Shown here one piece after another: positions 17,170-25,942 of a stretch of 64,000 nt of DNA. Within the stretch, counting starts at the first letter, position 1. Each line of letters starts with the position of its first letter. A program made the translations under genes and the position numbers. The stretch covers positions 4,216,001 to 4,280,000 of the forward strand of contig LR632930.1 of assembly GCA_902167325.1 (NCBI GenBank). Direction: 5' to 3'. The notes under the pieces are model-generated. The model did no database searches and was not told the DNA's origin. It worked only from the letters and a program-made list of their open reading frames with translations. This DNA is from Chitinophaga pinensis (GTDB lineage Bacteria; Bacteroidota; Bacteroidia; Chitinophagales; Chitinophagaceae).

Positions 17170-17556
17170 TCACTTTGCGAAAGTTGCTCTTTTTTGAAAC
17201 TCCCCGGGTGCCATGCCCGTCTTCCGCCTGAAAAGGGTACTGAACGAGGCCGGACTCTCGAACCCCACAGCAAAACAACTCTCGGTAACGGACATGCCGC
17301 TCCTGAGGTAATGCTTGGACTTTTCAATCCTCCGGTCTGTCAGGTATTGCTTTGGGGAGAGTCCATAGTACCGCTTAAACAGGCGCAGGAGGTGAAATTT
17401 AGACGTATATCGGATGTGGGAAAGCATATCCAGGTTCAGCTCCTTTTCGAAGTGCTGATCAATATAATTTTTGGTACCGATCACCGTTTGCAGCTGATGG
17501 GTATTGGAATAGCATAACTCCCTGATCCGGATGATCTCGCTTTGGTATAACGTCAT
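17170..17556 (-). CDS. AraC-type HTH regulator, DNA-binding domain only
   Basis: A 128-residue protein consisting almost wholly of the AraC double helix-turn-helix: NLDMLSHIRYTSKFHLLRLFK, SPKQYLTDRRIEKSKHYL, then VTESCFAVGFESPASFSTLF and a GMAPGEF ending. It lacks the usual N-terminal sensor domain, as in some MarA/SoxS-like regulators, so activity would be set by its level. It precedes the VOC gene and probably forms one transcription unit with it. Confidence 0.88.
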   Translation of the reverse strand: MTLYQSEIIRIRELCYSNTHQLQTVIGTKNYIDQHFEKELNLDMLSHIRYTSKFHLLRLFKRYYGLSPKQYLTDRRIEKSKHYLRSGMSVTESCFAVGFESPASFSTLFRRKTGMAPGEFQKRATFAK

Positions 17557-17577
17557 GATAATAAAGATACGAAATGC

Positions 17578-18135
17578 TCAGGGCTTCGCGTACCTGCGGA
17601 GGAAGGCATCTACCACCTTGCCCTTCTGCTGATCGAAGTAAATCATGGGCAGGAGGTAGGCAAAACGGCCGTTACCGTTCATGCATACATCGAGAACGGG
17701 GTAATACTTCCCGGCTATGAGGAAAGTAACGAAATACCGCCGGGGAATGTCTACCGTATCATGCGATCCGCCTTCTCCATAACGGGCGTAATAATAACCG
17801 GCGTGCATGGCTACGATGGAATCGGGCGGAAATTGGTCAACGCCCCGGTCAATGTTGTACAGCACCTGATATTGGAGAACAGGAGGGATGTCCCGCTCCC
17901 GGAATTTACTGGCCATGGCGGCCGTGTCGAAGAATTGAACAAAAGCCTGACTGTAAAATGGAGCACCGGGTAATTGCTCTGCTGGCAGATTAGTGGCTGT
18001 TGGGGCACCTTTGAAATAGCGGTATAAACTGCTTACTGCTGATGGCAAAGCGCCGGGGCCTTCAAACTTTATCTGGGCAGCTATACGCATGCTGGTAAAA
18101 AGCAGGGCCAGACTTAAAAGGGTAAGTGTTTTCAT
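17578..18135 (-). CDS. Exported protein of unknown function
   Basis: A 185-residue protein with a clear signal peptide from ATG 18135 (MKTLTLLSLALLFTS, ending RIAAQ). An earlier in-frame ATG at 18219 would overlap the upstream Crp gene and bury the signal peptide, so it is rejected. The mature part has no motif I recognise; it contains PRRYFVTFLIAGKYYPVLD and ends in a basic DAFLRRYAKP. It lies just downstream of a Crp/Fnr-type regulator on the same strand. Confidence 0.6.
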   Translation of the reverse strand: MKTLTLLSLALLFTSMRIAAQIKFEGPGALPSAVSSLYRYFKGAPTATNLPAEQLPGAPFYSQAFVQFFDTAAMASKFRERDIPPVLQYQVLYNIDRGVDQFPPDSIVAMHAGYYYARYGEGGSHDTVDIPRRYFVTFLIAGKYYPVLDVCMNGNGRFAYLLPMIYFDQQKGKVVDAFLRRYAKP

Positions 18136-18205
18136 ATGCATTAGAATATGCCGGCAAGGTAATGGGTAAACAACCCCTTGGAAATTGATATAAATCAAAT
18201 TCGTT

Positions 18206-18772
18206 TCAGATAGATGCACGTATACGGCTGAGAGTTTCCATAGTGATGCCGAGGTAAGATGCGATGTGCTTTAATGGTGCCCGCTGAACGATCTCCGGTT
18301 GGGTTTTGAGCAGGAAGAGGTAGCGGTCGCGCGCCCGTTCTTTTCGCAGATAATACAGTCGCTCTTCACTCTGCATATAGTATTTGGAGGTCAACACCCT
18401 GCCCGCCACGTTAAACTCAGGGTACTTCACATAGATGTCCTCCAACTCCTGAAAACTGATACCATGCACAACAGTGTCTTCCAGTGTCACAATGCTTTCC
18501 TCGCCGGGGATCTGCAGGAAGAAGCTTTTGGCGGAGATGATCACGTCGTTTTCCTGCATGAACCAGGCAGTGATCTTCACATCGTTCCTTTCATAATAAC
18601 AATGCAGCATGCCGCGCTCCACGAAGTAGATATGACTGCATACCTGTCCACGTTTCAACAGCACTTCATTCCGGGCTAATTCCCGGGAAACCAAAACTGC
18701 CGACAGGTGTTCCGTCAATCCAACGGTCATGGGGGAAATGTTGTTCAGTAATGCAAAAAGCGCATCATGCAT
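18206..18772 (-). CDS. Crp/Fnr-family transcriptional regulator
   Basis: A 188-residue regulator with a cyclic-nucleotide-binding-like beta roll at residues ~25-115 (SRELARNEVLLKRGQVCSHIYFVERG) and a C-terminal segment LKHIASYLGITMETLSRIRA that forms the short HTH typical of this Bacteroidota subgroup. The Arg/Glu cAMP-contact signature is not conserved, so the ligand is probably not cAMP. A second member of this subgroup is at 42965. It likely regulates nearby or own genes; no site was identified. Confidence 0.88.
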   Translation of the reverse strand: MHDALFALLNNISPMTVGLTEHLSAVLVSRELARNEVLLKRGQVCSHIYFVERGMLHCYYERNDVKITAWFMQENDVIISAKSFFLQIPGEESIVTLEDTVVHGISFQELEDIYVKYPEFNVAGRVLTSKYYMQSEERLYYLRKERARDRYLFLLKTQPEIVQRAPLKHIASYLGITMETLSRIRASI

Positions 18773-19115
18773 TTTGGGGTAGTTTCAATAAAAATAGGGA
18801 AAAACCATGAAACCGACTGATACACTGGCCGCGCCAATTCCGTGTATCTGAGCTTCAAAGATCTTACCTGTTAAAATCACAAACGCGTTTGATAAAATCT
18901 CGCGAATCAGATCCATTTGCGGTAAGAAAACAAACGCTTTTGTGGCCAGGTCTTATGCAGACAAGTTTGTACTTCAATTGCCACACCACCACCTGAAAAT
19001 GTGCCGCAACATTTCTAGTTATGCACAAATATTTCACAACCACGCTTTTAGCGCCCCTCTAACAAGCCCTCTGGCACGAGTTATGTGCATTAAATTGCAA
19101 CAAAATCGTCCTTTT
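18773..19115. other. Intergenic region with paired palindromes
   Basis: Holds the CAAACGCGTTTG repeat pair listed separately; nothing else was recognised between the divergent Crp gene and the gene at 19116. Confidence 0.5.
18880..18942. promoter_or_regulatory. Two CAAACGCGTTTG-type operator-like sites
   Basis: CAAACGCGTTTG at 18880-18891 is a perfect 12-base palindrome. CAAACGCTTTTG at 18931-18942 differs by one base. The starts are 51 bases apart, close to five helical turns, so both would face the same side of the DNA. They lie in the divergent gap between the Crp-like gene and the gene at 19116. Confidence 0.45.
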
Positions 19116-19880
19116 ATGGCCTTTTTAACTTCTCCCATCACATTTTCCGGTAAGCTGGGCAATGTCATTGCTTACAAACGGAACGGCAGGCACTGCCTGC
19201 GTTCCATGCCGGAATTCGTCCGGCAAACGGACAACACCCGACGTGCCGCGAAATGGTTTGGCGCAGCCAGTCGCAAGGGTGCGTTTATCCGGAATGCGGT
19301 TGCACCTGATATCGACATCTTTTGCGATGGTGAGGTCGTGAACCGCATGAACAGCGCCATCATAGCCGCCGGCAGAAATAACCACGCCGGCCTGAAGGGC
19401 TTCCGGTTCAACGGGTACGCCGGTACTGAAAAATTCTTCGGCCAGCTTCCGGTTTTCACGGAAGCAGGAAAGTTGCATATCGCAGCACAAAAGCTGTTTA
19501 ACTTTGGTGATGCCGTCAGGATGGAAATAAAACTCCTCGCCACCAGGATCGATTTCACCACCCGGACCGTTACGGGCATGGATGCTGATGTACTGCATAT
19601 CGACCTGGAGCAACCTTTCTCAGGTGCGGATCTCTCAGTAGACGTACCCGGCAAAGGAACGCTGCTGGTGACCCTGCAGGTAAGAACCTTCCTGAAAGAT
19701 GCCGTTTCCTGCGACCGGAAATTCAATGCCGCTGATATCATAGCCGTAATAGGGGATCAGATACCTGATGCAGTTGTCGCTAAATCGCACCCTCGTAAGA
19801 AGCTGCTCATTCTTCCCTCAGCGCCAGCCAACATAAACACTCCTACTAAAGAAGGCAAGGATCACGTTCCGCGGGAATAA
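19116..19880 (+). CDS. Conserved Bacteroidota protein of unknown function, paralogue of 46627-47385
   Basis: A 254-residue protein. Its N-terminal half matches the protein encoded at 46627-47385: GKLGNVIAYKRNGRHCLR versus GTTGNVTFYKRKNGYGMR, then similar AxFIRT/RQT, FGAA/FGRA, IRNA/LRNA, VNRM/GNRL and LKGFRFN/FKGFEFN blocks. The C-terminal halves diverge. I recall this N-terminal YKRK type as common in Bacteroidota but know no function for it. Reading could also begin at 18942, but ATG 19116 matches the paralogue start and length (252 residues). It is alone here, whereas the paralogue sits in a mobile-looking block. Confidence 0.6.
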   Translation: MAFLTSPITFSGKLGNVIAYKRNGRHCLRSMPEFVRQTDNTRRAAKWFGAASRKGAFIRNAVAPDIDIFCDGEVVNRMNSAIIAAGRNNHAGLKGFRFNGYAGTEKFFGQLPVFTEAGKLHIAAQKLFNFGDAVRMEIKLLATRIDFTTRTVTGMDADVLHIDLEQPFSGADLSVDVPGKGTLLVTLQVRTFLKDAVSCDRKFNAADIIAVIGDQIPDAVVAKSHPRKKLLILPSAPANINTPTKEGKDHVPRE

Positions 19881-20219
19881 CCCACAGCCATAACGGGAGA
19901 TTTTGTTCTAATTAATTCATTTTCAAAATATACGAACCCCGGATATACTCGGCAGGCCCTTCCTCCGCCAGCCATTACTATGGGCCGCAAGCACCCTTTC
20001 TTCCTTACTCAGACCTGTTATCTACTCAAACTCATCTACAGCTCATATCTGCATCATGTTCGCATCAAGTCCACCTTTAGTCCACCGTTCCTGGCATTCT
20101 CATTCACTGTTCCGGTCAGATTCAAGGCAGGTTGCCCCGGGCTTTTCACAGGGTCAATAGCGTAAACAAATGCGGCAACAGGAAACCTGCTGCCGCATCA
20201 AATACATGCACTTCAACCC
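19881..20219. other. Intergenic region
   Basis: Between convergent genes; holds the minus-strand terminator at 20170-20198. Nothing else recognisable. Confidence 0.5.
20170..20198 (-). terminator. Rho-independent terminator of the Csp-like gene
   Basis: On the minus strand ATGCGGCA-g-CAGG, loop TTT, CCTG-t-TGCCGCAT, followed by TTGTTT: 12 base pairs with one mismatch. Confidence 0.75.
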
Positions 20220-20555
20220 TCAACGATCATTCATAGCCCTACAAGCCTCTGCACATTTGTGGCAGATTGCCGCGCACTCCTGGCAATGCTTTGAATCGTG
20301 CTTACTGCACGCTGCCGCACAGGAATCACAGGCATCTGCACATATCACGCATAAACGGGTAGCATGCCCACTGCCAAGGCTCATCAGTTGTGCCGTTGCA
20401 TAACAAAGGGCGGCGCATTCCATATCGAGCTGTATGCAGCGTGCCATATGCGCCACATCCGGCTCCTGCGTGCAGGAACTGGCACAGTGGTTACAAACTG
20501 CTGCACATTGCAGGCAAAGGTCGATGATGGCTTTGTCTTCATGATATCCGGACAT
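20220..20555 (-). CDS. Four-helix-bundle copper-binding protein (Csp/DUF326-like)
   Basis: A 111-residue Cys-rich protein. CxxC and CxxxC pairs run along predicted helices: LCLQCAAVCNHCASSC, CIQLDMECAALC, CVICADACDSCAAAC, CQECAAICHKCAEAC. This is the pattern of Csp copper-storage proteins, whose Cys line the core of a four-helix bundle and bind Cu(I). There is no signal peptide with the ATG at 20555, so it would be the cytosolic type; an upstream ATG at 20621 gives an unlikely extension. It probably buffers copper. It is monocistronic. Confidence 0.85.
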   Translation of the reverse strand: MSGYHEDKAIIDLCLQCAAVCNHCASSCTQEPDVAHMARCIQLDMECAALCYATAQLMSLGSGHATRLCVICADACDSCAAACSKHDSKHCQECAAICHKCAEACRAMNDR

Positions 20556-20758
20556 ACAATTGCGTATTAGTGGTGAAGAAATCGATGCGGTTGTTTTGTA
20601 ACAACACACATGTATTTGCATGGTTCATCAGCTTCCCGCTAAAAAAGGACCATTTCCGGAAAACTCAACTCACACCACTGTAAATCAGCCACTTGCACAC
20701 TCATCAATTTTAAAACAACAAACCGTGTAAATGGGGATTTCGATTATGGTAAGTAATG

Positions 20759-22021
20759 TTATTCCTTCACTTCCATCTTCCGGATGATCATTGGCAACAC
20801 CAATCCCTGTCCAAGGATAGAGATCAGCACTACTACGGTGGTAATGAAAATGATCACATTCCGCATGTGCGGGTCCATGCCGCTTTCAGGCGTATGCGGT
20901 AAGGCGATGGCCATGGCAAGGGAAACTATCCCCCGCATACCGGCCCATCCGATCACCCAGGACTCCTGGATGCTCAACATGATCGATTGCAGGAAAGTAT
21001 AATGAGAATGATCCGGCTTCAACCTGCGGAATACCCCTTCGAGGTTACGGCGGATGAAGAACAGCCTGACAAACCGGACGATCACCGTTACCAGCACTAT
21101 CAGCAATGCATAGAAGCAATAGGGGAGGATCTTGTTATGCTCGATGGCATCTATCACCAACGGGAACTCCAGCCCTATAAACAGGAAGATCAGCCCGTTC
21201 AGGATAAACACCAGCACTTCCCAGATGGTTTTGGATTGTGCCCTTACCGCTTCAGGGAACCGCTCCACTGCTATCTTTGATATCCCGAATGCCAGCACCA
21301 CCACGGCTATAACCCCAGAAAAGTGAAACGCCTCCGCAATCAGGTAAGTAACGAATGGTGCTATCAGTATTACGCTCAGCACTGACAGTAAATGTCCCCG
21401 TATGTAGCGGAGCATAAAACCGGTTAAGATGGCCATGATCAGTCCTGCTACAAAACCACCCACCAACAGTTTAATGAATGTACCGATGGCGTTCATCCAT
21501 ATAAACGCCCCACCTGCCACAGCCGCCAGTGCAAAGCGGTAAGCCACCAGCGCCGAGGCATCGTTAATAAGACTTTCCCCTTCGAGGATCGTCATCGTAT
21601 TGCGGGTGAGCTTCAGATTCCTGGTAATGCCGATGGCTGCCACGGCATCCGTGGCGGAGAGGATGGCTCCCAGCAGGAAGGAAAGCGGCCAGGTCATCTC
21701 CGGAATCAGGTAGTAAGACATGACGGCGATGGCTGCCGCGGTTAGAAAAACAAGCCCTATGGCAAGGGAACTGATCGTCCGGAAGTGCCGCTTAAAATCA
21801 TCGAAGTGCATGTTGTAAGCAGCATCGAACAGGAGGGGAGGCAGGAACATCAGGAAAATGATCTCCGGATTGATCTGTATAACCGGCAAACCGGGTATAA
21901 ACCCCACGGCAATACCCGATACAATCAAGAGAACCGGAGAGGCGAGCTTGTTCCGGTCGGCGAATGCGCTGATCAATATCATGATGCCCAGCAGCAGCAG
22001 GATGATTTTATATTGCTCCAT
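20759..22021 (-). CDS. CPA1-family Na+/H+ antiporter
   Basis: A 420-residue inner-membrane antiporter with about 12 hydrophobic segments. CPA1/NhaP hallmarks are visible: FLMFLPPLLFDAAYN in the third segment, GAILSATDAVAAIGI (the ATD motif), LEGESLINDASALVAYR (the ND motif that binds cation and proton), and a late GWAGMRGIVSLAMAIALP. It exchanges Na+ (or K+) for H+ and helps control pH and salt. It stops soon after the last membrane segment, without the long cytosolic tail some relatives carry. Confidence 0.92.
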   Translation of the reverse strand: MEQYKIILLLLGIMILISAFADRNKLASPVLLIVSGIAVGFIPGLPVIQINPEIIFLMFLPPLLFDAAYNMHFDDFKRHFRTISSLAIGLVFLTAAAIAVMSYYLIPEMTWPLSFLLGAILSATDAVAAIGITRNLKLTRNTMTILEGESLINDASALVAYRFALAAVAGGAFIWMNAIGTFIKLLVGGFVAGLIMAILTGFMLRYIRGHLLSVLSVILIAPFVTYLIAEAFHFSGVIAVVVLAFGISKIAVERFPEAVRAQSKTIWEVLVFILNGLIFLFIGLEFPLVIDAIEHNKILPYCFYALLIVLVTVIVRFVRLFFIRRNLEGVFRRLKPDHSHYTFLQSIMLSIQESWVIGWAGMRGIVSLAMAIALPHTPESGMDPHMRNVIIFITTVVVLISILGQGLVLPMIIRKMEVKE

Positions 22022-22370
22022 ATTTGCGATACAATCCGGGGCTCATTTTATGCTCCTGCAGCAGCAACGCGGCAAAAGCATCCTTCCCGATTAATAAATA
22101 TATAAAGTTACCCGTACATCCCGCCTATAAAGTAGTGGATAAGCAGGTGAAACAAGGCCATCATTTTAGCAAAATGATTAGCTGCCTGCCCGGTGGTTTA
22201 GATGGAAATATTTATTTATATTGCGATACGACCTGATGAAATCATTGCTTCGACTGCCCTTTGAGCCCTTGCCCTTGTGACCCTGTTATACCCACAGTCA
22301 GCACCCTTATTCAATAACCCGATTCCGCTATCCATGCATGTACCTATTTTTCATACCCAATCCAAAGCCC
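22022..22370. other. Divergent intergenic region
   Basis: Lies between the divergent antiporter and serine-protease genes; contains the palindrome at 22160-22178. No full promoter match was identified. Confidence 0.45.
22160..22178. promoter_or_regulatory. Palindrome, operator-like
   Basis: ATCATTTT, spacer AGC, AAAATGAT: perfect 8-base arms in a divergent promoter region, without the T run of a terminator. Confidence 0.35.
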
Positions 22371-24605
22371 ATGACACAGTACTACAAAAAACTATTCCTA
22401 TTGGGAATGCTATGTTGTTGCATTCCGCTGATTGCATTATCACAGGTTAAAACGAAGTATTTTAAGGAAGGCATTCCCTCCGCCCTCAAATCTGCCAGAG
22501 CAGCAGGCATTGCTCCGCATGTAATACCTGCCCCCGCATCGTTCGACCAGCTGAAGACTGCCGCTCCCAAAACAAATGGTGAATACAGCGGCAAATTCGC
22601 CACGCCCGCTAACGTTGCAATAGATGTGTTACAATCCGCAGTAGTGGTGGAAGAAAGGAACACGAGAACTTACCTGCTCACGTTGAAAGGGGAGAAAGCC
22701 CTCAACCTTTCCCTGCAGTTCGGGAAATTCAGACTGTCAGGAAATGCAGTGTTAAGCATCCATAACCAGTTTGAGATTACTGACAGCATTACTGCCAAAG
22801 AAAACAACCCGCAACAGGTTTGGGCTACACGCGTGTACCAAAGCAACCAGCTCACCATTTCCCTTAAAGTACCAAAGGGGGAAATCAAAGACAACATCCT
22901 GCTGATAGACAAAGTAAATTTCGGCTTCCTTCCTTTCGGGGGCGATTACTTTGGCAACGCAGGGTCCTCAGCCTCCTGTAATGTAAATGTGGCCTGTCCG
23001 ACAGGTAATAACTGGCAGAACGAAAAGAACTCCGTTGCATTGATCGTGGCAAATGGCGATGAAGCCTGTACTGGTGCATTGATCATGAACACCGGCAATA
23101 CCAATACACCGTATTTCCTGACTGCTAACCATTGCCTCGATGCGGGCAATGTTCCCAACTGGGTATTTCAGTTCCAGACCTGGAGTACTGTATGTAATGG
23201 CAACAGCGGCTGGGTGGAAGATGTGCAGTTTAACGGCTGCACCCTGCGGGCCAACCATGCTGAAACTGACTTCGCGCTGTTGCAACTGACCCAGACACCG
23301 GGAGTTAATTCCGGACTCAACTATGCCGGGTGGACAAGATGTACCACACCTGCCGCCTCCGCTACCACCATCCACCACCCACGGGGAGATCTGATGAAGA
23401 TCAGTCAGGATAACAACCCGCTGGTTTCCGTAGCCTACCAGGGTGGCCCAAGTGATCACTGGAGAGCCACTTTTGATGTGGGTATCGTGCAGCACGGCTC
23501 TTCCGGAGCACCGCTTTTTGATCCCGCACATCGTATCGTAGGGCAGCTGCACGGCAACCAGGTGAATGGCTGCGCACAAACCGACAACACCTGCTTCTGT
23601 AACCAGTCACCGGTAGGTGAATATGGCCGGTTCGACATTTCCTGGACAGGCGGCGGTACCAATGCCACCCGCCTCAGCAACTGGCTGGACCCCGGAAATA
23701 CCAACGCCCTTAGCACGAACACCTCTGCCGTCCACCGGTTAAATGGTTTGGCCGGACAGTTCGATCTTTATGGCGATCCCCACCTCAATTCACCTACACA
23801 AACCTATTCATTATACTATAACGGCCTCCTTTACAACGGAGCAATATCCTGGTCTTCTTCCAATACCTCGGTTGGTACTGTGTCAGGGTCTGGCCATACC
23901 GTAACAGTTACAAGGGTGGGAGGTTGCGGCCAGACGATGCTCACCGCTACAGAAGCCGCCTGTGGCAACAATACGGTTGTTCTCTCCAACCCCATAGGTG
24001 TGCAGGCCCCCGAACTTAACGGTTTTGATTTTACCAAAAACGGCAACCCATGCTATCCTTCTTTCGGGGTTACTTTCAATGGGAACGGAGGCTGCGCCTT
24101 GCGTACTGATGCAAATATCCAGGAGGTGGAATACTGGATCTCCAGTCCGTATTCCTACAGCATCAGCTATAATTCGGGCAGCTTGTCGTGCTACAGCACC
24201 AGCATCGTAAACAAAGCAGGCTTTACCGGATCGTTCCCTACCCAATCCCAGCCCTATGTGGTTACCTTCCGCTTCAGGGTGCGGAATAATTGTGATTGGA
24301 GCGAATGGTCGCCCGGGTATTACCATTTCGTGCAAAGCTGTGGTTTCGCCTTTACGGTTACGCCTAACCCTGTCAGCAGCAGGGTAGAAGTGGCGCTGGA
24401 TGAAACTACCATGAAGAAAACATCAGATCATTCCATCCGTGAAGTGCAGATATCTGACAAAACCGGCCGAATCCTGCGGCAAACGAGGTACGGGCCAGGT
24501 ACGCAAAGGCTCACGCTGGACATGTCGGGCCTGAAGCCGGATGTATATTTCCTGCGCGTGTTTGATGGTAAAGAGTGGAGAAGCGAATCGATTATCAAGC
24601 GGTAA
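22371..24605 (+). CDS. Secreted trypsin-like serine protease with T9SS sorting domain (lysyl-endopeptidase-like)
   Basis: A 744-residue extracellular protease. After a signal peptide (ending IALSQ) and a propeptide of ~180 residues comes a chymotrypsin-fold domain with the triad His254 (LTANHCLD), Asp300 (ETDFALLQL) and Ser378 (GSSGAPLF), plus many Cys as in Achromobacter-type lysyl endopeptidases. A beta-sandwich region follows, then a C-terminal type A T9SS sorting domain (VTPNPVSSRVEV, ending YFLRVFDGKEWRSESIIKR). It should be exported by the Sec and type IX systems and matured by propeptide removal. The strict Lys preference is an inference from the family. A terminator follows. Confidence 0.88.
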   Translation: MTQYYKKLFLLGMLCCCIPLIALSQVKTKYFKEGIPSALKSARAAGIAPHVIPAPASFDQLKTAAPKTNGEYSGKFATPANVAIDVLQSAVVVEERNTRTYLLTLKGEKALNLSLQFGKFRLSGNAVLSIHNQFEITDSITAKENNPQQVWATRVYQSNQLTISLKVPKGEIKDNILLIDKVNFGFLPFGGDYFGNAGSSASCNVNVACPTGNNWQNEKNSVALIVANGDEACTGALIMNTGNTNTPYFLTANHCLDAGNVPNWVFQFQTWSTVCNGNSGWVEDVQFNGCTLRANHAETDFALLQLTQTPGVNSGLNYAGWTRCTTPAASATTIHHPRGDLMKISQDNNPLVSVAYQGGPSDHWRATFDVGIVQHGSSGAPLFDPAHRIVGQLHGNQVNGCAQTDNTCFCNQSPVGEYGRFDISWTGGGTNATRLSNWLDPGNTNALSTNTSAVHRLNGLAGQFDLYGDPHLNSPTQTYSLYYNGLLYNGAISWSSSNTSVGTVSGSGHTVTVTRVGGCGQTMLTATEAACGNNTVVLSNPIGVQAPELNGFDFTKNGNPCYPSFGVTFNGNGGCALRTDANIQEVEYWISSPYSYSISYNSGSLSCYSTSIVNKAGFTGSFPTQSQPYVVTFRFRVRNNCDWSEWSPGYYHFVQSCGFAFTVTPNPVSSRVEVALDETTMKKTSDHSIREVQISDKTGRILRQTRYGPGTQRLTLDMSGLKPDVYFLRVFDGKEWRSESIIKR

Positions 24606-24621
24606 TATGATATAAAACTGT

Positions 24622-24658
24622 AAAGCCACTCCGGACATTGGTTCCGGGGTGGCTTTTT
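24622..24658 (+). terminator. Rho-independent terminator
   Basis: A 14-bp stem (AAAGCCACTCCGGA with TTCCGGGGTGGCTTT, one T-G wobble) ending in TTTTT, right after the protease stop. Confidence 0.85.
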
Positions 24659-24986
24659 ATTTAGCGGTAACTGCAACTATTTCAAGTGAATGAATCCCGG
24701 TTGCATCCGGCAATAATCATTTCTGGTGAGGCAGGTCATTCCACCGGTATTTTACCCATAACCCATTGATTAGTAGCCCTGAATCCTCCAAATTACATGT
24801 CTTACTTCTGCATTCAATCCATAATTTCCGTTCGTACCTGTTAATGCCCGTTGAGATAATCCTAATAACTAATTGGCACTGAACCCTATGATAGTGGATA
24901 ACTTTATTATATATTTACCGTCAAATTTAACAGAACATTATATGGGGGATTAACCAAAAAGTTCCGTCTATCCTGTTAGAAACTGG

Positions 24987-24994
24987 TAAATTTG
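24987..24994 (+). promoter_or_regulatory. Promoter -7 box TAAATTTG
   Basis: A perfect match to TAnnTTTG upstream of the acyltransferase. It covers the TTG at 24992 that would otherwise be the furthest in-frame start, which argues for a later start codon. No good -33 TTTG partner is present. Confidence 0.5.
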
Positions 24995-25027
24995 TACTTT
25001 ATTACGCATCCTACAACAAATGCCATT

Positions 25028-25933
25028 TTGAGTATAATAGTTTATTACTTACTCCTTCCGGTGGTTTACTTCATAAGTATTCTTCCTTTCCCGTTGCTAT
25101 ATCTGCTGTCGGATGTGTTTTTCGTACTTTTGTATTACGTAGTGGGATATCGGAAAAGTGTAGTGAGAGAGAACCTGGCTAATTCCTTTCCGGACAAGTC
25201 TGCAAAGGAGCTGGAAGTGATCTGCCGGGATTATTACCGTTATTTCTGCGACCTCTTCCTCGAAACGTTCAAAACGCTGACCATCAGTAAAGCCACTATG
25301 CTCAGGCATTGCTCTGTAGCGCCTGAAACCGTGGAGCTGTTCAAACGCCTCCATGCCGATGGCAAAAGCATCATTCTGGTGATGGGGCATTACGGTAACT
25401 GGGAATGGGGTGGCAACGCTTTCAGCTTATTATGCCCGCAGCAGCTATATGTAGTATATCATCCGCTGGCGAATAAGCATTACGACGGACTGATGTACAG
25501 GATGCGTACCCGTTTCGGCACCAGGCTCATCCCCATGCAGGAAACTTTCCGGGAAATGGTAAAGCTGCGGGGAGAAGTAAATGCCACGGCACTGATCGCG
25601 GATCAGTCGCCCCGGCCGGATACCGCGCAATGGGTAAACTTCCTGAATCAGGATACACCGGTTTTCACCGGCACCGAACGCATTGCCTCTAAAATGAACT
25701 ACCCGGTAGTATATGTTTCCGTTTCCCGTATTAAAAGGGGATATTATACGGTTACTGCCGAAGTACTGTTAGATAAACCTGCCGGAGCAGCACCCGGCAA
25801 GATCACGGAAATTCATACCAGTCGGCTGGAAGCCGACATTATCCGTCAGCCTGCCACCTGGTTATGGTCGCACAGGAGATGGAAACATAAAAGAATCAAC
25901 ACACCAACACCAACCGAAACAGCAACAGCTTAA
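25028..25933 (+). CDS. LpxL-type lipid A acyltransferase family protein
   Basis: About 301 residues; an inner-membrane acyltransferase with an N-terminal membrane segment (YYLLLPVVYFISILPF) and the family motifs GHYGNWEWGG (catalytic H-x4-E) and DQSPRPDTAQWVNFL, then TGTERIASKMNYPVVY. Such enzymes add secondary acyl chains to lipid A or transfer acyl groups to other lipids. There is no in-frame ATG: candidate starts are TTG 24992, which sits inside a promoter-like box, and TTG 25028, chosen here. The fatty-acid desaturase gene begins 9 bases after the stop, which suggests joint control of membrane lipid composition. Confidence 0.85.
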   Translation: MSIIVYYLLLPVVYFISILPFPLLYLLSDVFFVLLYYVVGYRKSVVRENLANSFPDKSAKELEVICRDYYRYFCDLFLETFKTLTISKATMLRHCSVAPETVELFKRLHADGKSIILVMGHYGNWEWGGNAFSLLCPQQLYVVYHPLANKHYDGLMYRMRTRFGTRLIPMQETFREMVKLRGEVNATALIADQSPRPDTAQWVNFLNQDTPVFTGTERIASKMNYPVVYVSVSRIKRGYYTVTAEVLLDKPAGAAPGKITEIHTSRLEADIIRQPATWLWSHRRWKHKRINTPTPTETATA

Positions 25934-25942
25934 ACCAACGCG

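Larger units (their letters stand above)
24606..25027. other. Intergenic region
   Basis: Holds the terminator at 24622-24658 and the promoter-like box at 24987-24994. The 300 bases between are AT-rich without recognisable features. Confidence 0.5.
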
